Positions 9,098 to 17,417 of a stretch of DNA of 64,000 nt are shown piece after piece. The stretch's first letter is position 1; each line of letters opens with the position of its first letter. The notes below the pieces were generated by a model. The model was not told the origin of the DNA, made no database searches, and saw only the letters and a program-made list of their open reading frames with translations. Source of the DNA: Noviherbaspirillum aerium (GTDB taxonomy: Bacteria > Pseudomonadota > Gammaproteobacteria > Burkholderiales > Burkholderiaceae_D); NCBI RefSeq assembly GCF_008929045.1, contig NZ_VFAH01000012.1, positions 118,556 through 182,555 of the forward strand, given 5' to 3'. Position numbers and translations under genes: made by a program.

Positions 9098-9141
9098 TAT
9101 ACGGCTCCGAACCACGAATAGTATACGGCCATTAACTATTC
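9098..9141. promoter_or_regulatory. Candidate LysR operator
   Basis: The divergent gap has two direct copies of TATACGGC 24 bases apart (9098-9105 and 9122-9129). It also has an inverted repeat GAATAGT-N12-ACTATTC (9116-9122 and 9135-9141). LysR proteins bind interrupted dyads of the T-N11-A type, and this is the only clear dyad in the gap. Confidence 0.4.
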
Positions 9142-9157
9142 ATTCATCGGAGACACC

Positions 9158-10138
9158 ATGAATACCCGCCGCAAAACACTGATCGCCCTTGCGCTTCCTG
9201 TAATGGCAATGGCTACGGCTACGTCCAGCGTCCATGCAGACAATTACCCGACGCGCCCCGTCAGGCTGGTCGTTCCGTATGCTCCCGGCGGCAGCGCAGA
9301 CATCGTGGCGCGCCGCATTTCCGAAGAATGGTCGAAACAGCTCGGCGGCTCCATCTATGTCGAGAACAAGGCGGGCGCCGGTGGGAATATCGGTGTCAAC
9401 GACGTCGCCAAGTCTGCGCCCGACGGTTACTCCGTCGGCCTGCAGACGGTCTCGCTGGCAATCAATCCTTCCATTTTCAGGAAGATGCCCTACGACACGC
9501 TGAAAGAGATTGCTCCCGTCGGCATGGTGGCCACATCCCAGCATGTTCTGATCGTCAACAACGGCTTCCCTGCGAAGACCACCGCGGAACTCGTCGCAGC
9601 CGCCAAGGCCGCCCCCGGGAAATTCAACTACGGATCGGCAGGCAGCGGCAGCACCTTCCACATGTCGGCGGAACTCTTCAAGACGGCTGCCGGCGTGGAT
9701 ATCACGCATATTCCCTACAAGGGAGGCGGCCCGGCGCTGATCGATACCATTGCGGGCCAGGTCGACATGAGCTTCCCGGTGCTGTCGGCGGCTCAACCGC
9801 ATATCCAGGCTGGCAAGGTGCGCGCATTGGGTGTGACCGGTCCGAAGCGGTCGAGCCTGATGCCGAACGTTCCCACGCTGGCCGAGTCGGGTGTGCCGGG
9901 TTATCACTTCGAAACCTGGTTCATTGCCTTCGTACCGGCGGGCACCCCCAAGGACGTCGTCGAAAAACTGAACGCGACCCTGAACAAGACACTGGCCAGC
10001 CCGACGCTCAAGGAGCGCATGGTGAAGGAAGGATTCGATCCCACGCCATCGACGCCGCAGCAGGCCCAGGACAAGCTGAAGACCGAAATGGATTCATGGG
10101 CAAAGCTGGTGAAAGCGCGCGGCATCACGGCGGAATAG
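9158..10138 (+). CDS. Bug family tricarboxylate-type substrate-binding protein
   Basis: This 326-residue protein has a cleavable signal peptide (MNTRRKTL... to about VHA27) and the Bug/TctC fold. Family marks are YPTRPVRLVVPYAPGGSADIVAR at the start of the mature protein, GSAGSGSTFHMSAELF in the middle and HIPYKGGGPALIDTIAGQVD. Bug proteins bind carboxylates in the periplasm, often for TctAB-type carriers, which are not in this window. Its position as first gene of an operon with aconitase-family dehydratase subunits suggests that its ligand is a di- or tricarboxylate that those enzymes isomerise. Confidence 0.9.
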   Translation: MNTRRKTLIALALPVMAMATATSSVHADNYPTRPVRLVVPYAPGGSADIVARRISEEWSKQLGGSIYVENKAGAGGNIGVNDVAKSAPDGYSVGLQTVSLAINPSIFRKMPYDTLKEIAPVGMVATSQHVLIVNNGFPAKTTAELVAAAKAAPGKFNYGSAGSGSTFHMSAELFKTAAGVDITHIPYKGGGPALIDTIAGQVDMSFPVLSAAQPHIQAGKVRALGVTGPKRSSLMPNVPTLAESGVPGYHFETWFIAFVPAGTPKDVVEKLNATLNKTLASPTLKERMVKEGFDPTPSTPQQAQDKLKTEMDSWAKLVKARGITAE

Positions 10139-10158
10139 CAATCAGGAGTCATTGAAAC

Positions 10159-11574
10159 ATGGGCAAAACCTTATACCGGAAGCTGGTCGATTCCCACACC
10201 GTTGCCACGCTCGACGCCGACAACGTGCTGCTCTTTGCGGACCTGCACTTGATGAACGAGTACACCAGTCCGCAAGCTTTCGCGGGATTGGACGAGCGCG
10301 GATTGATGACATTGATGCCGGGCCAGAACGTCTCGACGGTGAGTCATATCATCCCGACCAGGCCAGAGGCCATCAGGATCATCGCCGACGGGCCATCGGC
10401 ATTGCAGGCCACTAATCTCAAGCGGAATTGCGATCGTCATGGCATTCCGCTGTTCGATACCAACGACGCCTTGCAGGGTATCGAGCATGTCATCGCGCCC
10501 GAGCATGGCATGGTCCGTCCCGGCATGGTGATCATCTGCGGCGACAGCCATACGACGACCTACGGTGCGCTGGGCGCACTCGGCTTCGGAATCGGGACGA
10601 CGGAAGTCGAGCACGTCCTGGCGACGCAAACCCTGGTGTACCGCCTTGCCGGCAACATGCGCATCCGTCTCGATGGCGAGATTCCCGTCGGTACGACCGC
10701 CAAGGACATCATCCTGATGATCATCAGCCGCATCAGTGCCCAGGGCGCGCGCGGCTATGTGGTGGAATATACCGGCTCCGCACTGAAAGGCTTGAGCACC
10801 GAAGCGAGATTCACCTTGTGCAACATGACAGTCGAGGCGGGCGCAAGGGGAGCGCTGATCGCTCCCGATGACATCACCGCGCAGTATGTCCTGGAGAGGT
10901 GTCCCGACATTGCAGAAAACCCCGACTGGCTTGAACGGGCACGGGAACACTGGAGCACGCTCTATTCCGATGTCGATGCCGTCTTCGACGCAGAACACGA
11001 TTTTGATGTATCCGCGGTCGAACCCTACATCACCTGGGGAACCAGTCCGGACCAGGCGATCGCGATTTCCGGGCGCACGCCGGTTGTCGCCGGCGACGAC
11101 ATCAAGGCGCAAAGCGACGAGCGGGCGCTGCGTTACACGATGCTTGCTCCCGATACGGCCATTGACGGCGTCAGGATCGATCATGTCTTCATCGGCTCCT
11201 GCACCAATGGCCGTATCGAAGACCTGAGAGCGGTGGTGGAAGTGGTCGGCGACAGAAAAGTGGCCGATGGCGTGAGGGCCATGGTGGTGCCGGGATCCGG
11301 CGCGGTGCGCGAACAGGCAGAACGGGAAGGCATCGCGGACAAACTGATTGCCGCAGGTTTCGAATGGCGCAAGCCGGGATGTTCAATGTGTCTGGCGATG
11401 AATGATGATGTACTGGCGCCGGGAGTGCGCTGCGCTTCGACCACCAACCGCAATTTCGAAGGCAGGCAGGGGCGTGGCGCCATCACGCATCTGATGAGCC
11501 CGGCGATGGCGGCCGCGGCCGCGGTCACAGGAAAAATTACCGATTACAGAAAGCTGGTAGCCAGTCATGAATAA
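10159..11574 (+). CDS. leuC: 3-isopropylmalate dehydratase large subunit-like (aconitase family)
   Basis: This 471-residue protein is a LeuC-type large subunit of an aconitase-family hydro-lyase. The [4Fe-4S] cysteines are visible: one in IGSCTNGRIEDLR and two in GCSMCLAMND. Other family marks are GDSHTTTYGALGALGFGIGTTEVEHV and the C-terminal TNRNFEGRQGRG. Such enzymes isomerise 2-isopropylmalate or related hydroxy-acids (citramalate, dimethylmalate, homocitrate). The LysR/Bug context suggests a catabolic paralogue rather than the leucine pathway enzyme, and no leuB or leuA lies beside it. The gene follows Bug by 20 bases and overlaps the small-subunit gene by 8 bases. Confidence 0.85.
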   Translation: MGKTLYRKLVDSHTVATLDADNVLLFADLHLMNEYTSPQAFAGLDERGLMTLMPGQNVSTVSHIIPTRPEAIRIIADGPSALQATNLKRNCDRHGIPLFDTNDALQGIEHVIAPEHGMVRPGMVIICGDSHTTTYGALGALGFGIGTTEVEHVLATQTLVYRLAGNMRIRLDGEIPVGTTAKDIILMIISRISAQGARGYVVEYTGSALKGLSTEARFTLCNMTVEAGARGALIAPDDITAQYVLERCPDIAENPDWLERAREHWSTLYSDVDAVFDAEHDFDVSAVEPYITWGTSPDQAIAISGRTPVVAGDDIKAQSDERALRYTMLAPDTAIDGVRIDHVFIGSCTNGRIEDLRAVVEVVGDRKVADGVRAMVVPGSGAVREQAEREGIADKLIAAGFEWRKPGCSMCLAMNDDVLAPGVRCASTTNRNFEGRQGRGAITHLMSPAMAAAAAVTGKITDYRKLVASHE

Positions 11575-12226
11575 GAACGCGATCATTGAAGGCATCGCAG
11601 CGCCCCTCCCCATTGCGAATCTCGACACGGACCAGATCATGCCCAAGCAGTTCCTGCGCGGCATCGACAAGGCAGGCCTGGCCAGGGGGCTGTTATACGA
11701 CATGCGGTTCGATGAGCAGGGCAGGCCGCGAGAGGAATTCGTCCTGAACCAGCCGAAGCATGCCAATGCATCGATGCTTCTCGGCGGGTCCAATTTCGGC
11801 TGCGGCTCCAGCCGCGAGCATGCGGTATGGGGGCTTCAGCAGTCGGGAATAAAAGCCGTCGTGGCCTCCAGTTTTGCGGAGATCTTCTACTCCAACGCCA
11901 TGAACAACGGCCTGATGCTGGCGACCGTATCCGAAGAAGACATGAAGCGGCTCTTCAAGGAAGAGTCTTCATCGTCCGCGCCGCTGCGGCTGCGAATCGA
12001 TGTCGAGAACCTGCAGGTCATCAGCTCGACGGGTTCGGCCAGGTTCATGCTCAGCGACCGCCACCGCAACATGTTTCTCCATGGCCTGGACATGCTTGGC
12101 GCATCGCTTCTGCACAAGGCGGAGATTGAAGCATTTGCAGAGCGCTGGTACGGCAATCATCCCTGGCTGAAAAACGTGGCGGCGCTCGCGCGGGACAGGC
12201 TGAATCGGCAATCCGGCACGCAGTAG
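11567..12226 (+). CDS. leuD: 3-isopropylmalate dehydratase small subunit-like
   Basis: This 219-residue protein is the partner swivelling subunit of the hydro-lyase. It shows the LeuD opening IANLDTDQIMPKQFLRG and the substrate-site segment GGSNFGCGSSREHAVWGLQ, followed by GIKAVVASSFAEIFYSNAMNNGL. Its start overlaps the large-subunit stop by 8 bases, indicating translational coupling. As with the large subunit, its true substrate may not be isopropylmalate, given the Bug-type uptake protein in the same operon. Confidence 0.86.
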   Translation: MNKNAIIEGIAAPLPIANLDTDQIMPKQFLRGIDKAGLARGLLYDMRFDEQGRPREEFVLNQPKHANASMLLGGSNFGCGSSREHAVWGLQQSGIKAVVASSFAEIFYSNAMNNGLMLATVSEEDMKRLFKEESSSSAPLRLRIDVENLQVISSTGSARFMLSDRHRNMFLHGLDMLGASLLHKAEIEAFAERWYGNHPWLKNVAALARDRLNRQSGTQ

Positions 12227-12245
12227 CCACGTGCCTGCATGGAGC

Positions 12246-12269
12246 AAGCCACGCCGCCTGGCGTGGCTT
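12246..12269 (+). terminator. Hairpin after the LeuC/LeuD-like operon
   Basis: AAGCCACGCC and GGCGTGGCTT form a perfect 10-pair stem with a GCCT loop, starting 20 bases after the small-subunit stop. Only short T/C-rich sequence follows, so this is a moderate intrinsic terminator. Confidence 0.6.
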
Positions 12270-13254
12270 CCTGTCACTTTCACCTCGGGACAGGAATTGC
12301 TCGCAACTTATTCGCGTTTATGACAGATAGCGCGTCACATCACATCGCCCCCTGACGCGCTTCATGAGCGCAGCTCCGGGTGCTCCGGAAACCCTTCACA
12401 CCCTGCGCCGCCCAATCAGTATTAGCGCCTGAGCTTCTTCCCCTCCGCTTGCGCTGGACAGGTGCGATAGACGCAGGAATATCCCTTGTTCCCCTGTGCG
12501 CCGGATGGCAGAGCACGCGCGACCTCATGTACCATCTCGCTCAGCGAACATGGAACTGTCCGGTCCGCGAGCTATGAGTCTTGCTCTTCACGCAAGGTCG
12601 CAGCCGGTGCCGCGCGCTTGGCGGTGGAGCCGAAGCAGCACTTGGCCAAAGGACACAGGGGAAACTAGACTGTTTTGGTCCTGACTGGACTCGGCTGAGT
12701 TTGATAAGCTGCTGCGCGATCCGGATTGGCGCCTGCGGGCCACGGCAAGGAAACACAACGCAGTGCCGCTGGCAAATCTTCCGGGATCGTCAGTCTGGTC
12801 AGGAAGAAAGCGCTCCAGTTATCCAGGATGATTCCCGTTGTTGAAATTCCAGGTGTTCCGGCGCATTGATGGTCACGTGAAAAATCTTTCAGATTTAATG
12901 AATTGCAGCAAGGGCTAATGAGGCATTGGAGTTGCATCCAGAATTAGTATCCTTTCACCAGATTGATCGTAACGCTTCGGGCACAATCCCATAGCGCTTT
13001 CTGTCCTACCCGGTGGTACAAGTTGATAATTTGCCGGGCGGATAGTAGACAGGAATCTCGCCGATACCGCGCCAACCGTGCGCACAAGGCCCCGCTGTCC
13101 TGCTCTGCTTTCTTCCTTGTCTCGGTATGATTTCGATATATTTCATTCTATATATTTCCAACGCATATCATCAGACTAAGCTTCTTCAATTTTCAACCCA
13201 CTTTATTTCCCGTCCGACTTTTTACTTGCTGCACCGCGCTGCCAACAAACAACT
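12270..13254. other. 1 kb gene-free stretch with a degenerate repeat copy
   Basis: This stretch marks the left edge of the accessory region. Apart from the repeat copy B (12665-12816) nothing is recognised. The last 200 bases are AT-rich and probably hold the promoter of the hybrid kinase. Confidence 0.45.
12665..12816. repeat. Dispersed repeat copy B (degenerate, with half of the nested insert)
   Basis: The copy begins CTAGACTGTTTTGGTCCTGAC and ends GGTCAGGAAGAAAGCGCTCC, decayed forms of the family termini. It contains CACAACGCAGTGCC from the core. It also holds GCTGCTGCGCGATCCGGATTGGCGC, the left arm of the extra hairpin found in copy D. Confidence 0.6.
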
Positions 13255-16200
13255 ATGGAAACTCGTGACGCCGCTCAAGGAAATGCTTTGAGTTCGCCCC
13301 ATCTGATGTCGTCCACGCCGCGTAGATGGTCGATATCGGCCGAACTGCTCGCCATACTTATTTTTCTTCTCGGACTTTCCACGACAGCTGCCCTATGGAA
13401 GAACGCACAGGATGATGCGCGCAGCGTGCTGCGAACGGAATTTGATTTCCAGGTTCGCCAGACAGCCAGAGGCATTGAGGAACGCATGGCTACCTATGAG
13501 CAGGTGCAGCGTGGTGCCCAAGCCTTTCTGCTCGGTACTTCAGATATCCAGCGTGAGGACTTCCGGCTGTACGTTGAGTCACTGCAGCTGCAAAAAACTT
13601 ATCCTGGCATTCAGGGAATAGCTATATCGCAAGTGGTGCCACGCTCCCAAAGGCAATCGCATGAGGAACTCGTTCGTGCCGAAGGCTTTCCGAATTACAA
13701 GATTTTTCCCGATGGCGTACGTCCTGTTTATTCCGCAATTTCGCACATAGAGCCGTTTACCGGACTGAATCTCCGCGCACACGGGTTTGACATGATGACT
13801 GACCCCGTGCGCAGGGAGGCAATGGAACGCGCCCGGGACACCGGTCAAGCTGCAGCATCCGGAAAAGTCAAACTTATCCAGGAGAACGGCATCGACGAGC
13901 AATTTGGGCTGGTCATGTACTTTCCGGTTTACCGGCGTGGTGCAACGCTTGAATCTGTCGAAGACAGGCGTGCAAGCATGTTTGCATGGATCGGTGCGCC
14001 TTTCCGAATGAACGACTTGATGGCTGGTTTGGGCGGGGAGCGCTCACGCGACATCACTCTTTCCATCTATGATGGAAACGAGGTCTCCGAGAAATCGACA
14101 TTGTTCCATTCGCTTTCCCACCCCGATAATTCGGGACATCATGAATCCATCTTCCACGCGGAGCGGCGAATCCTGGTCGGCGGCCGTCCGTGGACGCTTT
14201 ACATGAGGTCTAGCCCCTCGTTTGAAAAGCGGCTTGAGACGAACACGCCGACCATCACTGCACTAGGGGGCATAGTCACCAGCGCGATGTTATCCGTGCT
14301 GGTCTGGGCTTTGGCAACCGGACGCCGCCGTGCGATGTCCCTGGCCAAGGTGATGACCCATCATCTACGGGAAAGCGAGTTTCGCTGGAAGTATGCGCTC
14401 GAAGGCGCTGGTGACGGCGTATGGGATCTTGATGTGGAAACCGGCGAAATGGACTACTCGAAGCGCTGGAAAGAAATGCTGGGATATTCGGACGCAGACA
14501 TAGGGAGCCGGCTATCCGAATGGGAGCGACTGATTCATCCCGACGACAGAGAGCAAGCGATGGCAGTTGCTACCCGATTCCTCGACGGCATTGAAGAAAC
14601 CTATTCCAATGAGTTTCGGATGCGGTGCAAAGACGGCAGCTGGAAATGGATGCTGGCCCGAGGTACCGCAGTGAGACGGACTGAGGACGGCAAGGTAATT
14701 CGCGCGATCGGCACTCATGCCGACGTCACGCGGCAAAAGCAATATGAAGCCGCGCTGAGGGCGTCAAACGATAAGCTCGCGATGGAGCAGCGCCGCATCC
14801 AGGTGATTCTCGAAAATTCTCACGATGCCTTCGTTGCGCTGGATGCCTCCGGCCGTGTAACGGATTGGAATGCAAGGGCTGAAAAGATTTTCGGCTGGAC
14901 TGCCCAGGAAGTCATTGGCGCTACCTTGTCAGAATTCATCGTCCCGCCGGACGACAAAGAAGCTCACCGAATTGCAACGGCAATTTTTGCGCCGGACGAA
15001 ATTGCAAGCGCCATCGGCCAGGTGATTGAAATGAATGCCATTGATAAGTATGGCAATACAATTCCGGTGGAGTTGGCGGTCGCCGGCATCCCTCAGGACG
15101 TTGGATATGCCGTCAGTGCATTCATACGGGATGTCAGGGAGCGAAAAGAGGCCGAGAGGATTCAAGCCGAACGAGCGCAAGCACTTGAAGAGGCAAGGAC
15201 GGCGTTACAACATGCACAGAAACTGGAAGCTGTTGGCAAGCTTACAGGTGGCGTGGCACATGATTTCAATAACGTGCTTCAAACCATCGGCGGCAATATC
15301 GAGCTGCTGAAACACGTTATTGCCAATCAGCCTGTGTTGGAGACTCGGCTGACCAACATGATGTCGGCAGTGGACCGCGGTGCCAAGTTATCGGCTCAGC
15401 TGCTGGCATTCGCCAGGCGTCAGCCATTGCAACCTGTCGTACTAAACCCGCTGCGAGTGATTCAGTCGATGGACGATCTATTGCAGCGGGCACTGGGTGA
15501 GTCGATCGAGTTTGAAACAAGGGCCTGCGGAGAACCATGGAACATTCTTGTGGACAGGGGGCAGCTGGAAAATGTTGTCCTCAACCTTGCGATCAATGCG
15601 CGCGATGCAATGCCGGATGGTGGAAGCTTGCAGATCGAACTCGAAAACGTTTCCAACCTGGGAAATGAATCGTCAGGGCCGGGACGCGCACCGCAGGGCG
15701 AATACGTCCTGATATCACTTGCGGACACTGGCACTGGCATGGCTCCCGAAGTTGCGGAGCAGGCTTTCGAACCGTTCTTTACCACCAAACCGGTTGGGGA
15801 AGGCACTGGTCTTGGCTTAAGCATGGCCTACGGTTTTGTCACTCAGAGCGGGGGACATATCCAGCTTGACAGTGAAGTTGGCCGCGGCACCACCATCGCG
15901 ATATATCTCCCGCGGTCATTGCAGCCAGAGGACGTGGAGATATTATCCGACCAGGAGATTCCAGTCGGAGGCAACGAAACCGTATTGGTCGTCGAGGACG
16001 ATTCGGAAGTGCGGTCGACGGTCGTCGCCATGCTCGGCAGACTCGGCTACCGTGTCATAGAAGCCCATGATGGGCAATCCGGTCTGGATGTATTGAGAAA
16101 GGATCGCCATGTCGACCTGCTGTTTACCGATGTCGTCATGCCAGGTCCGGTATCCAGCATTCAGCTTGCACGAGAAGCGGGCCAGCTCGTACCTGGCGTG

Positions 16201-16368
16201 GGTATTCTTTTCACGTCAGGCTATACGCGCAATGCCCTGATAAGCGGTGGCCGGCTGGAAAAAGGCGTGCAGCTCTTGAGCAAACCGTACAACGAAGACC
16301 AATTGTCGCGAAAGATCCGAATGGTTCTTGGATCGCGAAGGCAGCTTGAGCCGGCAACGCAAAAATAG
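13255..16368 (+). CDS. CHASE-PAS hybrid sensor histidine kinase
   Basis: This 1037-residue membrane sensor has a first transmembrane helix at about residues 24-47 and a periplasmic CHASE domain at about 55-310. A second helix lies at about 333-356, then two PAS domains (about 375-500 and 515-635). The kinase core has phospho-acceptor His669 in GGVAHDFNN, an N box NLAINARDAMPDGG near 775 and a G box GTGLGLSMAYGF near 850. A C-terminal receiver domain has phospho-acceptor Asp959 in LLFTDVVMP. CHASE domains bind small extracellular ligands. No output regulator lies next to it, so the phosphorelay partner is elsewhere. A similar soluble kinase follows after about 1 kb, suggesting they may work together. 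Confidence 0.9.
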   Translation: METRDAAQGNALSSPHLMSSTPRRWSISAELLAILIFLLGLSTTAALWKNAQDDARSVLRTEFDFQVRQTARGIEERMATYEQVQRGAQAFLLGTSDIQREDFRLYVESLQLQKTYPGIQGIAISQVVPRSQRQSHEELVRAEGFPNYKIFPDGVRPVYSAISHIEPFTGLNLRAHGFDMMTDPVRREAMERARDTGQAAASGKVKLIQENGIDEQFGLVMYFPVYRRGATLESVEDRRASMFAWIGAPFRMNDLMAGLGGERSRDITLSIYDGNEVSEKSTLFHSLSHPDNSGHHESIFHAERRILVGGRPWTLYMRSSPSFEKRLETNTPTITALGGIVTSAMLSVLVWALATGRRRAMSLAKVMTHHLRESEFRWKYALEGAGDGVWDLDVETGEMDYSKRWKEMLGYSDADIGSRLSEWERLIHPDDREQAMAVATRFLDGIEETYSNEFRMRCKDGSWKWMLARGTAVRRTEDGKVIRAIGTHADVTRQKQYEAALRASNDKLAMEQRRIQVILENSHDAFVALDASGRVTDWNARAEKIFGWTAQEVIGATLSEFIVPPDDKEAHRIATAIFAPDEIASAIGQVIEMNAIDKYGNTIPVELAVAGIPQDVGYAVSAFIRDVRERKEAERIQAERAQALEEARTALQHAQKLEAVGKLTGGVAHDFNNVLQTIGGNIELLKHVIANQPVLETRLTNMMSAVDRGAKLSAQLLAFARRQPLQPVVLNPLRVIQSMDDLLQRALGESIEFETRACGEPWNILVDRGQLENVVLNLAINARDAMPDGGSLQIELENVSNLGNESSGPGRAPQGEYVLISLADTGTGMAPEVAEQAFEPFFTTKPVGEGTGLGLSMAYGFVTQSGGHIQLDSEVGRGTTIAIYLPRSLQPEDVEILSDQEIPVGGNETVLVVEDDSEVRSTVVAMLGRLGYRVIEAHDGQSGLDVLRKDRHVDLLFTDVVMPGPVSSIQLAREAGQLVPGVGILFTSGYTRNALISGGRLEKGVQLLSKPYNEDQLSRKIRMVLGSRRQLEPATQK

Positions 16369-16925
16369 AAACGTTGGAGATTTGCCTCCGTGCCGCAGGA
16401 CTCGGCTACTCTGTCTGTAGATGCGGATGGGCATGGTACGGAGGGAGTTTGCCGACTGCCATATTGTGAGCCTATCCATCGCCATGTGTTCGGCAGACTG
16501 CCATGGCTTATGTCCATGGTTAATCGGCTTCACCGCTTCGTTGGTGGTGTTGGCTAGACGGAACGGTTCTCATCGCAGCCATGGCCGCGTTGGAAAATGA
16601 AAGCATCAAGGATAGGATTGCGATATGCGGAGCCACGGTATCGCGATGTCGCTGACGCCGCTGACGTCATTGTGATTAGAATTTCCCGGTTCCCGTTTCC
16701 CGTTTCCGGTTTTATCAGAGCGTTGACCGCCGATAGAAATGGAAACCCCGTGTGCCTGCAGGTCTCCAATTGTTGGGCACTTCAATCATTTGTTGGAAGC
16801 AGAGGTGACGCGTTCACACACTCCGTCATCAGGGAGCGTGACTTCTGAATGCCATATTCTGAATGCCATAGATACCTCGCATCAAATGTGCGCCCTGGCA
16901 GCCGGATGAGGGCAAGTGCGTGTTG
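16369..16925. other. Intergenic stretch after the CHASE kinase
   Basis: No gene is supported. A short homopolymer-rich run of TTCCCG/TTTCCCG words near 16683-16712 is the only repeat-like structure seen. Confidence 0.4.
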
Positions 16926-17150
16926 CTACTGGTTTTCAGACGGACTAGCTGATGCGCGGCGGATTCTTTGCTCATGCGACTCTTCCAACGCATGGGTTAT
17001 GAATACCGACGCAGTCTCCATCATCTTTGAATGTTGGCAATGGGGACAAGTAATTGCGCCTGATTCCAGTGGCGCATCCGCTTTTGCAGCGAACTCGTTA
17101 ACCTGAAACGGACGGCAACAGGTCGAATTGGAGCAGACTGCGATTTTCAT
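16926..17150 (-). CDS. Small zinc-ribbon protein
   Basis: This 74-residue protein has two cysteine knuckles: CSNSTCCRPFQV near the N-terminus and ITCPHC at about residues 34-39. The pattern fits a zinc ribbon. It is clearly related to the 71-residue protein at 20893-21108, with matching C-x-N-x-x-C-x-R-x-F-x-V and ICPHC/ITCPHC motifs and similar length. Both lie on the minus strand just downstream of a hybrid histidine kinase. Function is unknown; zinc-ribbon micro-proteins may bind nucleic acid or protein partners. The ribosome site is weak, but the conserved paralogue supports a real gene. Confidence 0.6.
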   Translation of the reverse strand: MKIAVCSNSTCCRPFQVNEFAAKADAPLESGAITCPHCQHSKMMETASVFITHALEESHEQRIRRASASPSENQ

Positions 17151-17417
17151 GTGTTTCAGGCAGTAAAAAGTTAAGCAGCGGCAATTTCATTAAAGCTGAT
17201 CGTGTGATATTTCTGCGGAAGTCAGCGGGTCGATATGCATACCTCCGTATCTAATATCTCTTATGCAACATGGTATGAAAAAATCCCGGGCTCCGTCTTT
17301 AGAGAAATCAAGGTTGAACTATGTTGCCTTTTTACCACCTGAGATAAGTGAAGAAATGCGCTTTGAAGAACTTCCAGCGGGAAACTGAGTATTGAAATCG
17401 GAGCTTCGTTCAGCACC

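Noticed and set aside
12340..12937. Several short open frames on both strands
   Set aside because: They run through the degenerate repeat copy B and lack ribosome sites.
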